From Streptomyces sp. NBC_00091 (GTDB taxonomy: Bacteria; Actinomycetota; Actinomycetes; Streptomycetales; Streptomycetaceae), in the NCBI RefSeq assembly GCF_026343185.1, contig NZ_JAPEMA010000001.1:1364001-1428000 (forward strand): 64,000 nucleotides of DNA, written 5' to 3'. Under the pieces are notes generated by a model, which was not told the DNA's origin, did not search any database, and saw only the letters and a program-made list of their open reading frames with translations. Positions 30,530 through 39,170 of this stretch are shown here, in pieces. A program made the position numbers and the translations under genes. Position 1 is the first letter of the stretch; every line of letters begins with the position of its first letter.

Positions 30530-31924
30530 TCAACTCCCGGGGAAGACCCAGGGGTTGGGGCGGCAGCGGATGTTGTCGATGTCGAGGGACTTCGTCTGCT
30601 GCTGCATGATCGGCGCGAGGGCGCCCGGGGTCTGGCAGCTCACGTGCCCGTGTCCGAGCCGGTGTCCGACCTCGTGGTTGATGAGCATCTGCCGGTAGGC
30701 GAGCATCTGGTCCGCGCCGAAGGTCTGCGAACCCTGGCCCCACCGGAAGGCGTTGATCATCACTCGCTCGGTGCTGGCGGAGTCGCAGGAGACGTTGTCG
30801 ACGGTGGTGTCCAGCCCGGACTTCGCGCACCAGACGCCGGTGGTCCCGGGACTGGCCAGGGTGATCACGAAGTCGGCCTCGCCGCCCGGTACCCGCTCGA
30901 AGGTCATCGCGTCGCCGTGGGCCCAGCTGCGCGGGTCGTTGAGGGTGCGCTGCACGGCGTCGGCGAACAGCTGGGGGTCCATGCCCAGGCCCTGCTCCAC
31001 GTCGACCCGGTAGCGCACCCGTTTCCCCTTGCCCGGGGCCTTGGCGATGCCGGCCACGGTGTCGAAGGTCCCCGGGCCGGTGAGCTTCGCGTCGATGGGC
31101 AGCTGCTGCGCCATCTGCTGCTCGTACGTCGGCGGTTGCGCGGCCGGGGCGGCGGGCGGCGGGGAGGCGGGGGTGGGACGGCCGTCGGAGCGGCTGGCGG
31201 GGGACCGGTCGGCCTGGGTCCGCTGGGGGGCGTCGTCCCCGGCGGCGCGGGCGCCGCCGTCGGCGGAGTCGTTCTCGGTGGCCACCTGGCCGGCGACGAC
31301 GACGGCCAGCACGGTGGTGACGGCCGCCGCGGCCATCCCGGTGTACGTACGGAACTTCGTGCCGCGGGCGGCCTCGGGGGCCGCGGGCGCCTCGGGCGTG
31401 CGGGGGCCGGGCACCCGGCGGTGGGAGCCGGTCGAGGTGAGCGGGTCGCGCGGGGCGGGCGGCGGGGAGTCCGCCGCGGTGCGGGGGACGCCGCGCCAGT
31501 CGCCGTAGACGGCGGCGGGCGCCGGGGCCTGCGCCCGCGCCTGCGCCGGGCCGGCGCCCCAGGCGCCGCCCGCTTCGCGCTGCTCGGGATGGCCGCCGGG
31601 GCGGACCGGGGGCGCGTACCCCTGGTGGCCGACGGTGGGCTCGGCGGACCGGTGGCTGCCCGGCGGCTGCGCGTAGGGGGCGGGCTCGTACGGATCGGGC
31701 GCGTACAGATCGGTGTCGTAGGCCTGGGGCTCGTACGCCTGCCGCTGGTAGGGAAGCGGCTCGTAGGCCTGCCGCTCGTAAGGCTGGTGTCCGTAAGGCT
31801 GGTGTTCGTACGCCGGTGGCGCGTACGCCTGCGCGTAAGGCTCCGGCTCCGGATCCGGCTCCGGCGCCACGGGCGCCGGCTGAGGACGGGCGGGGGCGGG
31901 GGCCTTGCGACTATGTCGTCCCAC
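30530..31924 (-). CDS. Membrane-anchored DUF3152 zinc-metalloprotease-like protein
   Basis: 464 residues. The cytoplasmic N-terminus (about 1-185) is Pro/Tyr/Gln-rich with repeated PY/AY units spaced 5-7 residues apart. One membrane helix follows (about 190-212), then a Pro/Ser linker, then an extracellular DUF3152 domain with HEVGHRLGHGH, a metzincin-like zinc site, and four cysteines likely paired. From M. tuberculosis synteny this is the Rv3207c-type protein. Proteolytic activity is inferred from the motif. GTG 31924 lies 5 bp after the upstream hydrolase stop, so the two are co-translated. Confidence 0.85.
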   Translation of the reverse strand: MGRHSRKAPAPARPQPAPVAPEPDPEPEPYAQAYAPPAYEHQPYGHQPYERQAYEPLPYQRQAYEPQAYDTDLYAPDPYEPAPYAQPPGSHRSAEPTVGHQGYAPPVRPGGHPEQREAGGAWGAGPAQARAQAPAPAAVYGDWRGVPRTAADSPPPAPRDPLTSTGSHRRVPGPRTPEAPAAPEAARGTKFRTYTGMAAAAVTTVLAVVVAGQVATENDSADGGARAAGDDAPQRTQADRSPASRSDGRPTPASPPPAAPAAQPPTYEQQMAQQLPIDAKLTGPGTFDTVAGIAKAPGKGKRVRYRVDVEQGLGMDPQLFADAVQRTLNDPRSWAHGDAMTFERVPGGEADFVITLASPGTTGVWCAKSGLDTTVDNVSCDSASTERVMINAFRWGQGSQTFGADQMLAYRQMLINHEVGHRLGHGHVSCQTPGALAPIMQQQTKSLDIDNIRCRPNPWVFPGS

Positions 31925-31929
31925 GGTCC

Positions 31930-32925
31930 TCAGCCTTTGCCGTCTTCGGTACTTCGGTCGGTTTCCCGCTCGGTGGTGTCGCGCATCAGCTCCCGGAAGG
32001 CCGCAGCCACCACCTCGGGGTACTCCATCATCGCCACGTGCCCGGCCTCGGGCAGGCTCAGCAGCCGCGATCCCCGGAAGGAAGCCGCGGCCTTCTGCGC
32101 CATGCGGTACGAGACCAGCTGGTCGCGACCACCGTAGACCAGCAGGGTCGGCGCGAGCACGCGCTGCGCCTGGCGCCACAGTCCGTGCTGGCCGCCGAGG
32201 GTGTACGCGTCGACGATCCCGCGCGAGGAACGCGTCATGGCGTCCCAGAAGTAGGGCAGCGCCATGCGCCGCTCCATCTCCTCGACGGCGGCCCGGAAGC
32301 CCTCCGCCGTCACCCGTGAGGGGTCCCCGTAACAGAGGTCCGTCACTCCCCGGGTGCGTTGTTCGGCCGTCAGCTCCCGGGTGAGCCGCCCGAACAGCGC
32401 GGCCACTCCGGGCAGGGCCAGCAGCGCGGTGGGCACGGCCGACTTCTGCACGCGCAGCTCCGGCAGCGCGGGCGAGACCAGCGTCAGGGTGCGCACCAGG
32501 TCGGGGCGGACGGCCGCGACCCGGGTGGAGACGGCCCCGCCGAGGGAGTTCCCGAAGAGGTGCACCGGTCCGCGCCCGGCGGCGTCGAGGTGGCGGATGA
32601 CGGAGCGGGCGAGCGCGGTCACCGAGTAGTCCCGGTCGGCGGGCGGCGGGGACCAGCCGAAACCGGGGAGGTCCACGGCCTCGCCGTCGACGCTGCCGGC
32701 CAGCCGCTCCATGAGCTCCGACCAGTTCTGGGAGGAACCGCCGAGTCCGTGCACGAAGAGCGCGGGCGGCAGGCCCTCGCTCAGCGGTGGCCGGAAACGT
32801 ACGTTCATCTCCAGGCCCGGCAGCGCGACGGTGCGCAGCCGCTCCCCATCGGCCACGCGGACGGCTCCCACCTGGGAGGCCGGCTCGGCGGTGGATCGTA
32901 CGCCCGGCGGCTCGGTCGAAGACAT
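31930..32925 (-). CDS. Alpha/beta-fold hydrolase
   Basis: 331 residues, cytoplasmic, with no signal peptide. The hydrolase signature includes the oxyanion loop VHGLGGSSQNW, nucleophile elbow GNSLGG (Ser about 129), acid YGGRDQLV and His GHVAMMEYP. The substrate is unknown; relatives include lipases, esterases and haloperoxidases. It lies upstream of the DUF3152 gene on the same strand with a 5-bp gap, an arrangement that suggests a functional pair. Confidence 0.87.
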   Translation of the reverse strand: MSSTEPPGVRSTAEPASQVGAVRVADGERLRTVALPGLEMNVRFRPPLSEGLPPALFVHGLGGSSQNWSELMERLAGSVDGEAVDLPGFGWSPPPADRDYSVTALARSVIRHLDAAGRGPVHLFGNSLGGAVSTRVAAVRPDLVRTLTLVSPALPELRVQKSAVPTALLALPGVAALFGRLTRELTAEQRTRGVTDLCYGDPSRVTAEGFRAAVEEMERRMALPYFWDAMTRSSRGIVDAYTLGGQHGLWRQAQRVLAPTLLVYGGRDQLVSYRMAQKAAASFRGSRLLSLPEAGHVAMMEYPEVVAAAFRELMRDTTERETDRSTEDGKG

Positions 32926-33057
32926 GGGCCAATGTTACGAGAGGATCACGCTCGACCCCTTGTCTTCTCTTGTGTTGGCGGTCACAGGACCGCCTGGCGT
33001 CGCACCCCCGATCCTCCTAGGCTCGTAGTGAGTACGAGCGAAGGCGAGGGGAGCGCG

Positions 33058-33273
33058 ATGACTGTCGACCCTGCGGAACCGGACACCTTCCGGGAGAAGT
33101 TCCGGGACGACCTCGCCGACGAGGCACCGGAGGCGGACGCTGCCGAGCAGCTCACCGACATCCAGCCGCAGGAGGATGACCCGCTCGTCGGCCTGGATGC
33201 GGGTGAGGCCCCCGAGGCGGACGCCGCCGAGCAGGCCCGGGTGGTCCCGCTGGACGAGGAGGACTACCGCTGA
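33058..33273 (+). CDS. Small acidic protein with internal duplication
   Basis: 71 residues, strongly acidic (Asp/Glu about one third), with the ten-residue segment EAPEADAAEQ present twice about 25 residues apart. It is probably disordered and cytoplasmic. ATG 33058 has a GAGGGGAG ribosome site. Codon usage fits a real Streptomyces gene. I do not recognise a function; it resembles small acidic DUF-type proteins common in this genus. Confidence 0.65.
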   Translation: MTVDPAEPDTFREKFRDDLADEAPEADAAEQLTDIQPQEDDPLVGLDAGEAPEADAAEQARVVPLDEEDYR

Positions 33274-33430
33274 GCGGCTCCTACGGGCGCTGACCAGCGT
33301 GTCAGGCATGTGTCCAGGTGGTCCGTACCGCGAGAAAACTCGGCTTGAACCCACCAGATTCGGTTACCGAAAAGTACGATGGCGGCGCGGCGCAGAGCGC
33401 ACTGTGTTCTTGAAGAAAGTGGGAGGCGGC

Positions 33431-34069
33431 GTGACAGCCATCGAGCAGACCGAGGCAGCGCGTCCGCGGGGCACGCGACTGCCGCGCCGTGCCCGGCGCA
33501 ACCAGCTGCTGGGCGCGGCCCAGGAGGTTTTCGTCGCGCAGGGTTACCACGCCGCGGCGATGGACGACATCGCCGAGCGCGCCGGCGTCAGCAAGCCGGT
33601 GCTGTACCAGCACTTCCCCGGCAAGCTCGACCTCTACCTCGCGCTGCTGGACCAGCACTGCGAGGCGCTGCTCAGCGCCGTGCGCACGGCGCTGGAGTCC
33701 ACCACGGACAACAAGCTGCGCGTGGCCGCGACGATGGACGCCTACTTCGCGTACGTCGAGGACGAGGGCGGCGCCTTCCGGCTGGTCTTCGAGTCGGACC
33801 TGACGAACGAGCCGGCGGTGCGCGAGCGCGTCGACCGGGTGTCCCTCCAGTGCGCGGAGGCCATCTCGGACGTCATCGCCGAGGACACCGGCCTGTCGAA
33901 GGACGAGTCGATGTTGCTGGCCGTGGGCCTGGGCGGGGTCTCGCAGGTCGTGGCCCGGTACTGGCTGTCCAGCGAGAGCCCGGTCGCCCGGGACACGGCG
34001 GTCGGCCTGCTGACCTCGCTGGCCTGGCGCGGCATCGCCGGTTTCCCGCTGCACGGCACGGAGGCCTGA
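33431..34069 (+). CDS. TetR-family transcriptional regulator
   Basis: 212 residues. N-terminal helix-turn-helix at about residues 20-65: LLGAAQEVFVAQGYHAAAM, then ERAGVSKPVLYQHFPGK. The C-terminal ligand domain contains AYFAYVEDEGGAFRLVFESDL. GTG 33431 follows a GGGAGGC ribosome site; the longer upstream frame lacks conserved residues. In M. tuberculosis the Rv3208 regulator sits in the same place, next to the DUF3107 gene. Target genes and ligand are unknown. Confidence 0.93.
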   Translation: MTAIEQTEAARPRGTRLPRRARRNQLLGAAQEVFVAQGYHAAAMDDIAERAGVSKPVLYQHFPGKLDLYLALLDQHCEALLSAVRTALESTTDNKLRVAATMDAYFAYVEDEGGAFRLVFESDLTNEPAVRERVDRVSLQCAEAISDVIAEDTGLSKDESMLLAVGLGGVSQVVARYWLSSESPVARDTAVGLLTSLAWRGIAGFPLHGTEA

Positions 34070-34189
34070 CCGGCCGTTGTTCGCTGCGAGCGTGTCCGCC
34101 GCGAGCAGATCGTGTCCCCTCTCCGGGCTAATGTGGACCGGGTACGGCGCGGCTGATCGCGCGAACCGGACCGTCGGAGGGACAAAGCC

Positions 34190-34417
34190 GTGGAGGTCAA
34201 GATCGGCGTGCAGCACGCACCCCGGGAGATCGTGCTGGAGAGCGACCTGAGTGCCGAGGAGCTGGAGGCCATCGTCGCCGCCGCGCTGTCCGGCACGGCG
34301 CCGCTGCTGAGCCTGACCGACATCAAGGGCCGCAAGGTCCTGGTGCCGTCCGACCGCCTGTCGTACGTCGACCTGGGCGAGCCGAGCGTGCGCAAGGTCG
34401 GTTTCGGAGCGCTCTGA
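34190..34417 (+). CDS. DUF3107 family protein (TB9.4-like)
   Basis: 75 residues beginning MEVKIGVQHAPREIV and ending with SYVDLGEPSVRKVGFG, the DUF3107 family pattern; the length matches the mycobacterial TB9.4 protein. It is small, soluble and of unknown function. ATG 34190 has a GGAGGG ribosome site. It follows the TetR gene by 120 bp and is closed by a strong terminator. Confidence 0.9.
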   Translation: MEVKIGVQHAPREIVLESDLSAEELEAIVAAALSGTAPLLSLTDIKGRKVLVPSDRLSYVDLGEPSVRKVGFGAL

Positions 34418-34445
34418 GGCTCTTCGAGGCACCGAGAAGCGAAGG

Positions 34446-34479
34446 AAACGGCCCGGCGGATGGTTCCGCCGGGCCGTTT
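34446..34479 (+). terminator. Rho-independent terminator after DUF3107 gene
   Basis: Perfect 15-nt arms AAACGGCCCGGCGGA / TCCGCCGGGCCGTTT with a TGGT loop, ending in TTT. Confidence 0.85.
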
Positions 34480-34544
34480 CCCTGTCTTCCGCTTCGGGTA
34501 GGACCGCAGTGACCCGGTTTGCCCTCACGTATGGGAGTGACCAG

Positions 34545-34847
34545 ATGCTGCTGATGGAGGCGCTCGGCTCCGGTCTGCTGGGCCTGGCCCTGGCCGGTGC
34601 GGCCGCGCGGGTACTCGCGAAGAGGCTGCCCTCCACCAGAACGGTGCTGGTCAGCGGCGTGGCCGGGGCGCTGTTCGGGGCGTACCTGACGCACATGTCG
34701 CTGGGCCCGGGACACAACACCCTGCTCGCGACCCTGCTGGGCGGCGCCGGTGTGTCCGCCGTCGTGCTCTCCCTGCTGCTGCGCCCCGCCGCCCGTTCCG
34801 GGAGGTCCCCCCGGCGCGCTCCGTTTTCGCTCTCGTCGGGGAGCTGA
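34545..34847 (+). CDS. Small membrane protein
   Basis: About 100 residues with three hydrophobic segments (about 3-25, 37-60, 68-90) and a basic/Ser-rich tail. ATG 34545 has GGAG 7 nt upstream; the longer frame from GTG 34509 has a poorer site. The position matches the membrane protein Rv3209 in M. tuberculosis synteny. Function unknown. Confidence 0.7.
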   Translation: MLLMEALGSGLLGLALAGAAARVLAKRLPSTRTVLVSGVAGALFGAYLTHMSLGPGHNTLLATLLGGAGVSAVVLSLLLRPAARSGRSPRRAPFSLSSGS

Positions 34848-34907
34848 CTGAGACTCGCGCCCCGCTGGAGCCCCGCGCCGGGACGCCTCCTGGAACCGGG
34901 CCGCGGA

Positions 34908-35666
34908 TCAGGCCGCGAGGCCCAGGGCGGCCATGCGCTTGGTGTGCGCCTTGGTGATCCGGGTGAACATCTCGCCGACGGCCGCCAGGTCGAAGCCGGC
35001 CGCCATCCCGTCCACGCCGCCGACCAGCATGGTGGACAGCGCGTCGCGCTCGGCGACCACGCGCTGCGCCTGCGAGAGGGCCTCGCCCATCAGCCGGCGG
35101 GCCCAGAGCGCGAGGCGGCCGCCGCAGCGCGGGTCGGCCTCGATCGCGGCGCGGACCTTCTCGACGGCGAAGCCGCCGTGGCCGGTGTCGTCGAGGACGC
35201 CGACGACCAGGGCGCGGGTGTCGGTGTCGAGGTGGGTGGCGACCTCGCGGTAGAAGTCGCTGGCGATCGAGTCGCCGACGTACGCCTTGACCAGGCCCTC
35301 CAGCCAGTCCGAGGGCGCGGTCTGGCGGTGGAAGTCGTCCACGCCCTTGGCGAAGGGCTCCATCGCGGCGGTCGGCTCGGCGTCGATGGCCGCGAGCCGG
35401 TCCCGCAGCCGCTCGAAGTGGTGGAACTCGGCGGAGGCCATCTTCGCCAGCTCGGCCTTGTCCCCCAGGGTGGGCGCGAGCTTCGCGTCCTCCGCGAGGC
35501 GCTCGAAGGCCGCGAGCTCTCCGTACGCCAGCGCGCCGAGGAGGTCCACGACGGCGGCCCGGTACTGCGGCGAGGCGGAGGCCGTCGCCCAGTCCTGGGC
35601 GGCGATGCCCTGCGCCTGCCCGGGGGCGTTCTCGTCGGCGGGAGATGCGTTTTCTACGGTCGACAT
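34908..35666 (-). CDS. Ferritin-like fold-containing protein (MiaE-like)
   Basis: 252 residues, all-helical. Glu and His residues suited to a di-iron site occur in LAYGELAAFERLAEDA (about 46-61) and SAEFHHFERLRDRL (about 78-91), and again as VGDSIASDFYRE and later helices. The ferritin-like/MiaE-type family acts as oxygenases or iron-binding proteins; the exact role is unknown. ATG 35666 is chosen because conserved sequence begins shortly after; the upstream frame is short and basic. It is divergent from the DEAD-box helicase gene, as in Rv3210c/Rv3211. Confidence 0.85.
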   Translation of the reverse strand: MSTVENASPADENAPGQAQGIAAQDWATASASPQYRAAVVDLLGALAYGELAAFERLAEDAKLAPTLGDKAELAKMASAEFHHFERLRDRLAAIDAEPTAAMEPFAKGVDDFHRQTAPSDWLEGLVKAYVGDSIASDFYREVATHLDTDTRALVVGVLDDTGHGGFAVEKVRAAIEADPRCGGRLALWARRLMGEALSQAQRVVAERDALSTMLVGGVDGMAAGFDLAAVGEMFTRITKAHTKRMAALGLAA

Positions 35667-35708
35667 GCTCCGCACAATAGCCCGCCGAAAGGCCTCACAA
35701 GTCACCAC

Positions 35709-36049
35709 ACCTACTCACTGTCGATCCCCGTAAACACGCCTACCTGGTGAATTCACCCGACACAGCTGCGAGATTCCGGGGTACAGTGGTAATGCGCCTG
35801 CCGAATACTCGGCGGGCCATCCGAATGAGGATGCCCGGTCGGTGGCCCGATCGGCTCCACCCGACCGCCCTCTGTGTGGTGGTACGTCCATGCGTACCGA
35901 TCCGCACGAGGGGCCCCCTCAGCGGCAGAAGCGCTTGAGCGAAGGCCAGTGGTCCCGCGCAGCTTTGTACGTACGTCGCAGTACTGCAAGCCCGGCACGG
36001 TAGGACCCCCTCGCCGCCTCGCGCCGCGTCTCACAGAAGAGGCAGCACC
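35709..36049 (+). promoter_or_regulatory. Leader/promoter region of DEAD-box helicase gene with candidate leaderless uORF
   Basis: A -10-like TACAGT at 35782-35787 stands 4 nt before an ATG at 35792. That ATG opens a 48-codon Arg/Pro-rich frame ending at 35938, so a transcript from this promoter would be leaderless or nearly so for that frame. The remaining 110 nt up to the helicase start contain GC-rich inverted segments. No clear -35 is visible. This leaves a leader of about 255 nt before the helicase. Confidence 0.4.
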
Positions 36050-38104
36050 CTGACTACGTTCCGAGACCTCGGGATCTTTCCCGAGACGGCCGAGGCGCTT
36101 GAAGCCGTCGGCATCGTGTCCCCCTTCCCGATCCAGGAGATGACCCTCCCCGTCGCCCTCTCCGGCACGGACGTCATCGGCCAGGCCAAGACCGGAACCG
36201 GCAAGACGCTCGGTTTCGGCCTTCCGCTGCTGGAGCGGGTCGTCGTCCCCGCGGACGTCGAGGCGGGCCGGGCGAAGCCCGAGCAGCTCACCGACGCCCC
36301 GCAGGCCCTCGTGGTCGTTCCGACCCGCGAGCTGTGCACCCAGGTCACCAACGACCTGCTGACCGCGGGCAAGGTCCGCAACGTCCGCGTGCTCGCCATA
36401 TACGGCGGCCGCGCGTACGAGCCGCAGGTCGAGGCGCTCAAGAAGGGCGTCGACGTGATCGTCGGCACCCCGGGCCGCCTGCTGGACCTGGCCGGGCAGA
36501 AGAAGCTCGACCTTTCCCGCGTCAAGGCCCTCGTCCTGGACGAGGCCGACGAAATGCTCGACCTGGGCTTCCTGCCCGACGTCGAGAAGATCATGGGCTA
36601 CCTGCCCCCGAAGCGTCAGACGATGCTGTTCTCGGCGACCATGCCGGGCGCCGTCATCGGTCTGGCCCGCCGGTACATGTCGCAGCCGACGCACATCCGC
36701 GCCGTCTCCGAGGACGGCGAGGGCGCGACCGTCGCCAACATCACGCAGCACGTCTTCCGTGCGCACAACATGGACAAGCCGGAGCTCGTCTCCCGCATCC
36801 TGCAGGCCGACGGCCGCGGGCTGGCCATGATCTTCTGCCGTACCAAGCGCACGGCGGCCGACATCGCCGAGCAGCTGGAGAAGCGCGGCTTCGCCTCCGG
36901 CGCCGTCCACGGCGACCTGGGCCAGGGCGCCCGTGAGCAGGCGCTGCGCGCGTTCCGCAACGGCAAGGTCGACGTGCTGGTGTGCACCGACGTCGCCGCG
37001 CGCGGTATCGATGTCGAGGGTGTGACCCACGTCATCAACTACCAGACGCCCGAGGACGAGAAGACCTTCCTGCACCGCGTGGGCCGCACCGGCCGCGCGG
37101 GCAACAAGGGCATCGCCGTCACCCTGGTCGACTGGGACGACATCCCGCGCTGGCAGCTGATCAACAAGGCGCTGGAGCTCGACTTCCACGAGCCCGAGGA
37201 GACGTACTCCACGTCCCCGCACCTGTACGAGCAGCTGAACATCCCGGCCGGCACCAAGGGCATCCTGCCGCGTGCCGAGCGCACGCGGGAGGGCCTGAAG
37301 GCCGAGCAGCTGGAGGACCTGGGCGAGACCGGCGGACGCGGTGGCCGTGGTGGCCGCGGTCCCGCTGCCGCTGCCGCCGTGGTGACCGAGGAGCGTGCCC
37401 CGCGTACGCCGCGCCAGCGCCGCCGCACCCGTGGTGGCTCCGACCTGGGCGCCGAGGCCGAGGCCACTGTGCCGGCCCCGGCCGCCGAGGCTGCCGCCCC
37501 GGCCCTCCCGGCCGCCGACGAGGCGCGTCGTCCGCGCCGCCGCCGGACCCGTGCGTCCGTTACGGCCGCCGCCGCGGTGGCCGAGGCCGCCGTCGTCGAG
37601 GCTCCGGTGGTGGCCGAGGCCGTCGCCGAGGTCGTCGCCGAGGCCCCGGCCGTGGTGGAGGAGGCCGCGCCGGCCAAGCCGAAGCGCACCCGGACCCGCA
37701 AGGCCGCCGCCGCGGTGGTCGATGCCCCGGTGGTCGAGGCTCCGGTGGTCGAGGCTCCGGTCGCCGAGGCTCCGGTCGTCGCCCCGGCCCCGGTGGCCGA
37801 GGAGGCCCCGGCCAAGCCGAAGCGCACGCGGACCCGCAAGGTCGCCGTCGCTGCCGAGGCTTCGGTGGCGCAGGCTCCCGAGGCCGCCGACGCCGAGGCG
37901 GCCCCGGTCAAGCGACGCCGGACCCCGACGCGCAAGGCCGTGGCCACCCCGATCCCCGACGTGGTCAAGGGCGCCGTCTCCGCCGAGGCTCCCGCCCCGG
38001 CGCGCCGGACCCGGACCCGCAAGGCGGCCGCCGCGGCGGCCCCCGAGCCGGACTTCCAGATGGCCCCGCCGGTCGAGCCGCCCAAGGCCCGTCGGCCCCG
38101 CTGA
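36050..38104 (+). CDS. rhlE: DEAD/DEAH-box RNA helicase (RhlE-like) with basic repeat tail
   Basis: 684 residues starting at CTG 36050. Helicase core: Q-motif PFPIQEM, motif I AKTGTGKT, PTRELCTQV, GTPGRLLDL, motif II VLDEADEMLD, SAT, and HRVGRTGRAG. The C-terminal 280 residues are disordered, with at least five R-T-R-K-type basic repeats separated by Val/Ala/Glu/Pro-rich spacers, suited to RNA binding. No ATG, GTG or TTG lies in frame between the upstream stop (35936) and the Q-motif; the only start with a ribosome site (AGAGG) is CTG. GTG 36116 would delete the N-terminal part of the Q-motif region. Confidence 0.92.
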   Translation: MTTFRDLGIFPETAEALEAVGIVSPFPIQEMTLPVALSGTDVIGQAKTGTGKTLGFGLPLLERVVVPADVEAGRAKPEQLTDAPQALVVVPTRELCTQVTNDLLTAGKVRNVRVLAIYGGRAYEPQVEALKKGVDVIVGTPGRLLDLAGQKKLDLSRVKALVLDEADEMLDLGFLPDVEKIMGYLPPKRQTMLFSATMPGAVIGLARRYMSQPTHIRAVSEDGEGATVANITQHVFRAHNMDKPELVSRILQADGRGLAMIFCRTKRTAADIAEQLEKRGFASGAVHGDLGQGAREQALRAFRNGKVDVLVCTDVAARGIDVEGVTHVINYQTPEDEKTFLHRVGRTGRAGNKGIAVTLVDWDDIPRWQLINKALELDFHEPEETYSTSPHLYEQLNIPAGTKGILPRAERTREGLKAEQLEDLGETGGRGGRGGRGPAAAAAVVTEERAPRTPRQRRRTRGGSDLGAEAEATVPAPAAEAAAPALPAADEARRPRRRRTRASVTAAAAVAEAAVVEAPVVAEAVAEVVAEAPAVVEEAAPAKPKRTRTRKAAAAVVDAPVVEAPVVEAPVAEAPVVAPAPVAEEAPAKPKRTRTRKVAVAAEASVAQAPEAADAEAAPVKRRRTPTRKAVATPIPDVVKGAVSAEAPAPARRTRTRKAAAAAAPEPDFQMAPPVEPPKARRPR

Positions 38105-38127
38105 CCCGGGCAGGGCGCACGCCCGTA

Positions 38128-38166
38128 GAACGGCCCCGGTCCCCTTTCGAGGGGGCCGGGGCCGTT
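38128..38166 (+). terminator. Rho-independent terminator after DEAD-box helicase gene
   Basis: Arms GAACGGCCCCGGTCCCC and GGGGCCGGGGCCGTTC around a TTTC-containing loop, directly downstream of the helicase stop. Confidence 0.82.
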
Positions 38167-38202
38167 CTCGTACCCGGGCGTACGGGCCGGTAACCTCGGG
38201 CC

Positions 38203-39075
38203 ATGAGCAAGCCGCCGCGCCTCACCCTGCCACCCGTCGCCCGCGCGTACCGCCTGACCACCGCCCGCGGCGAGTTCGCCGTGCACGAGGCGGGTGAGCC
38301 GGTGCGCGGAACCGCCCTGCTGGTCCCCGGGTTCACGGGCAGCAAGGAGGACTTCATCGCCCTCCTGGAGCCGCTCGCCGCCGCCGGCTACCGGGTGGTC
38401 GCCGTCGACGGGCGCGGCCAGTACGAGAGCCCCGGCCCGCGCGAGGAGGCCGCGTACGGGCTGGAGGAGCTGGCCCGCGACCTGCTGGCGCAGGCCCTGG
38501 CGCTCGGCCCGGGGCCGCTGCACCTGGTCGGGCACTCCTTCGGCGGGCTGGTCGCGCGCGCCGCGGTGCTGCGCGACGCCGCCCCCTTCGCCTCGCTCAC
38601 CCTGATGAGCAGCGGGCCCGCCGCGGTCGTGGAGGCCCAGCAGGACCGTACGAAGCTGCTGGTCGCGGCCCTGGAGGTGATGCGGGAAACTGCGCCCACC
38701 GAAAGCATGCCCGTGGTGTGGGAGGCGATGCGGGCCCAGGATCCGCAGGACGCCGTGCCCGACTCCCCCGAGCTGGCGGCGTTCCTGCGCGAGCGGTGGC
38801 TGGCCACCGTGCCGGAGCAGCTGATCGCCACCGGCCGGGTGCTGGTCGCGGAGCCCGACCGGGTGGCGGAGCTGGCGGCGGTGCCGCTGCCCAAGCTCGT
38901 CCTGTCCGGAGTGGTCGACTACGCGTGGCCGGTGCCGCTGATGGACGAGATGGCGATCCGACTGGCTGCTTCCCGGGTGGTGGTCGAGGGTGCGGAGCAC
39001 TCCCCAAACGCGGAGAACCCGCAGGTCACGGCCGGTTCTCTAGTCGACTTCTGGGGATCCTTGAGTGGCCGGTAG
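38203..39075 (+). CDS. Alpha/beta-fold hydrolase
   Basis: 290 residues, cytoplasmic. Motifs: VPGFTGSKEDF (oxyanion loop), nucleophile elbow GHSFGG (Ser about 110), acid near LSGVVDYAWP and His in GAEHSPNAENP. It is compact with a small cap, typical of esterase-like alpha/beta hydrolases. Substrate unknown. ATG 38203 begins soon after the helicase terminator, so it has its own promoter. It stops just before an AT-rich palindrome. Confidence 0.87.
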   Translation: MSKPPRLTLPPVARAYRLTTARGEFAVHEAGEPVRGTALLVPGFTGSKEDFIALLEPLAAAGYRVVAVDGRGQYESPGPREEAAYGLEELARDLLAQALALGPGPLHLVGHSFGGLVARAAVLRDAAPFASLTLMSSGPAAVVEAQQDRTKLLVAALEVMRETAPTESMPVVWEAMRAQDPQDAVPDSPELAAFLRERWLATVPEQLIATGRVLVAEPDRVAELAAVPLPKLVLSGVVDYAWPVPLMDEMAIRLAASRVVVEGAEHSPNAENPQVTAGSLVDFWGSLSGR

Positions 39076-39078
39076 TTA

Positions 39079-39101
39079 GCTAAGGAAAAAATTTCCTTAG
39101 C
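39079..39101. promoter_or_regulatory. AT-rich perfect palindrome (possible operator or terminator)
   Basis: Arms GCTAAGGAAA and TTTCCTTAGC with three A in between. An AT-rich 23-bp palindrome is exceptional in this GC-rich DNA. It lies 4 bp after the hydrolase stop and 70 bp before a 50-residue gene. It could be a repressor site for that gene; the short AT stem would be a weak terminator. Confidence 0.5.
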
Positions 39102-39170
39102 GTAGGGAATGTTTCTCGTGCGGCCCCCGTTGAACCCTGTGCAAGGAGAACACCGACGAAGGGAGAAGCC

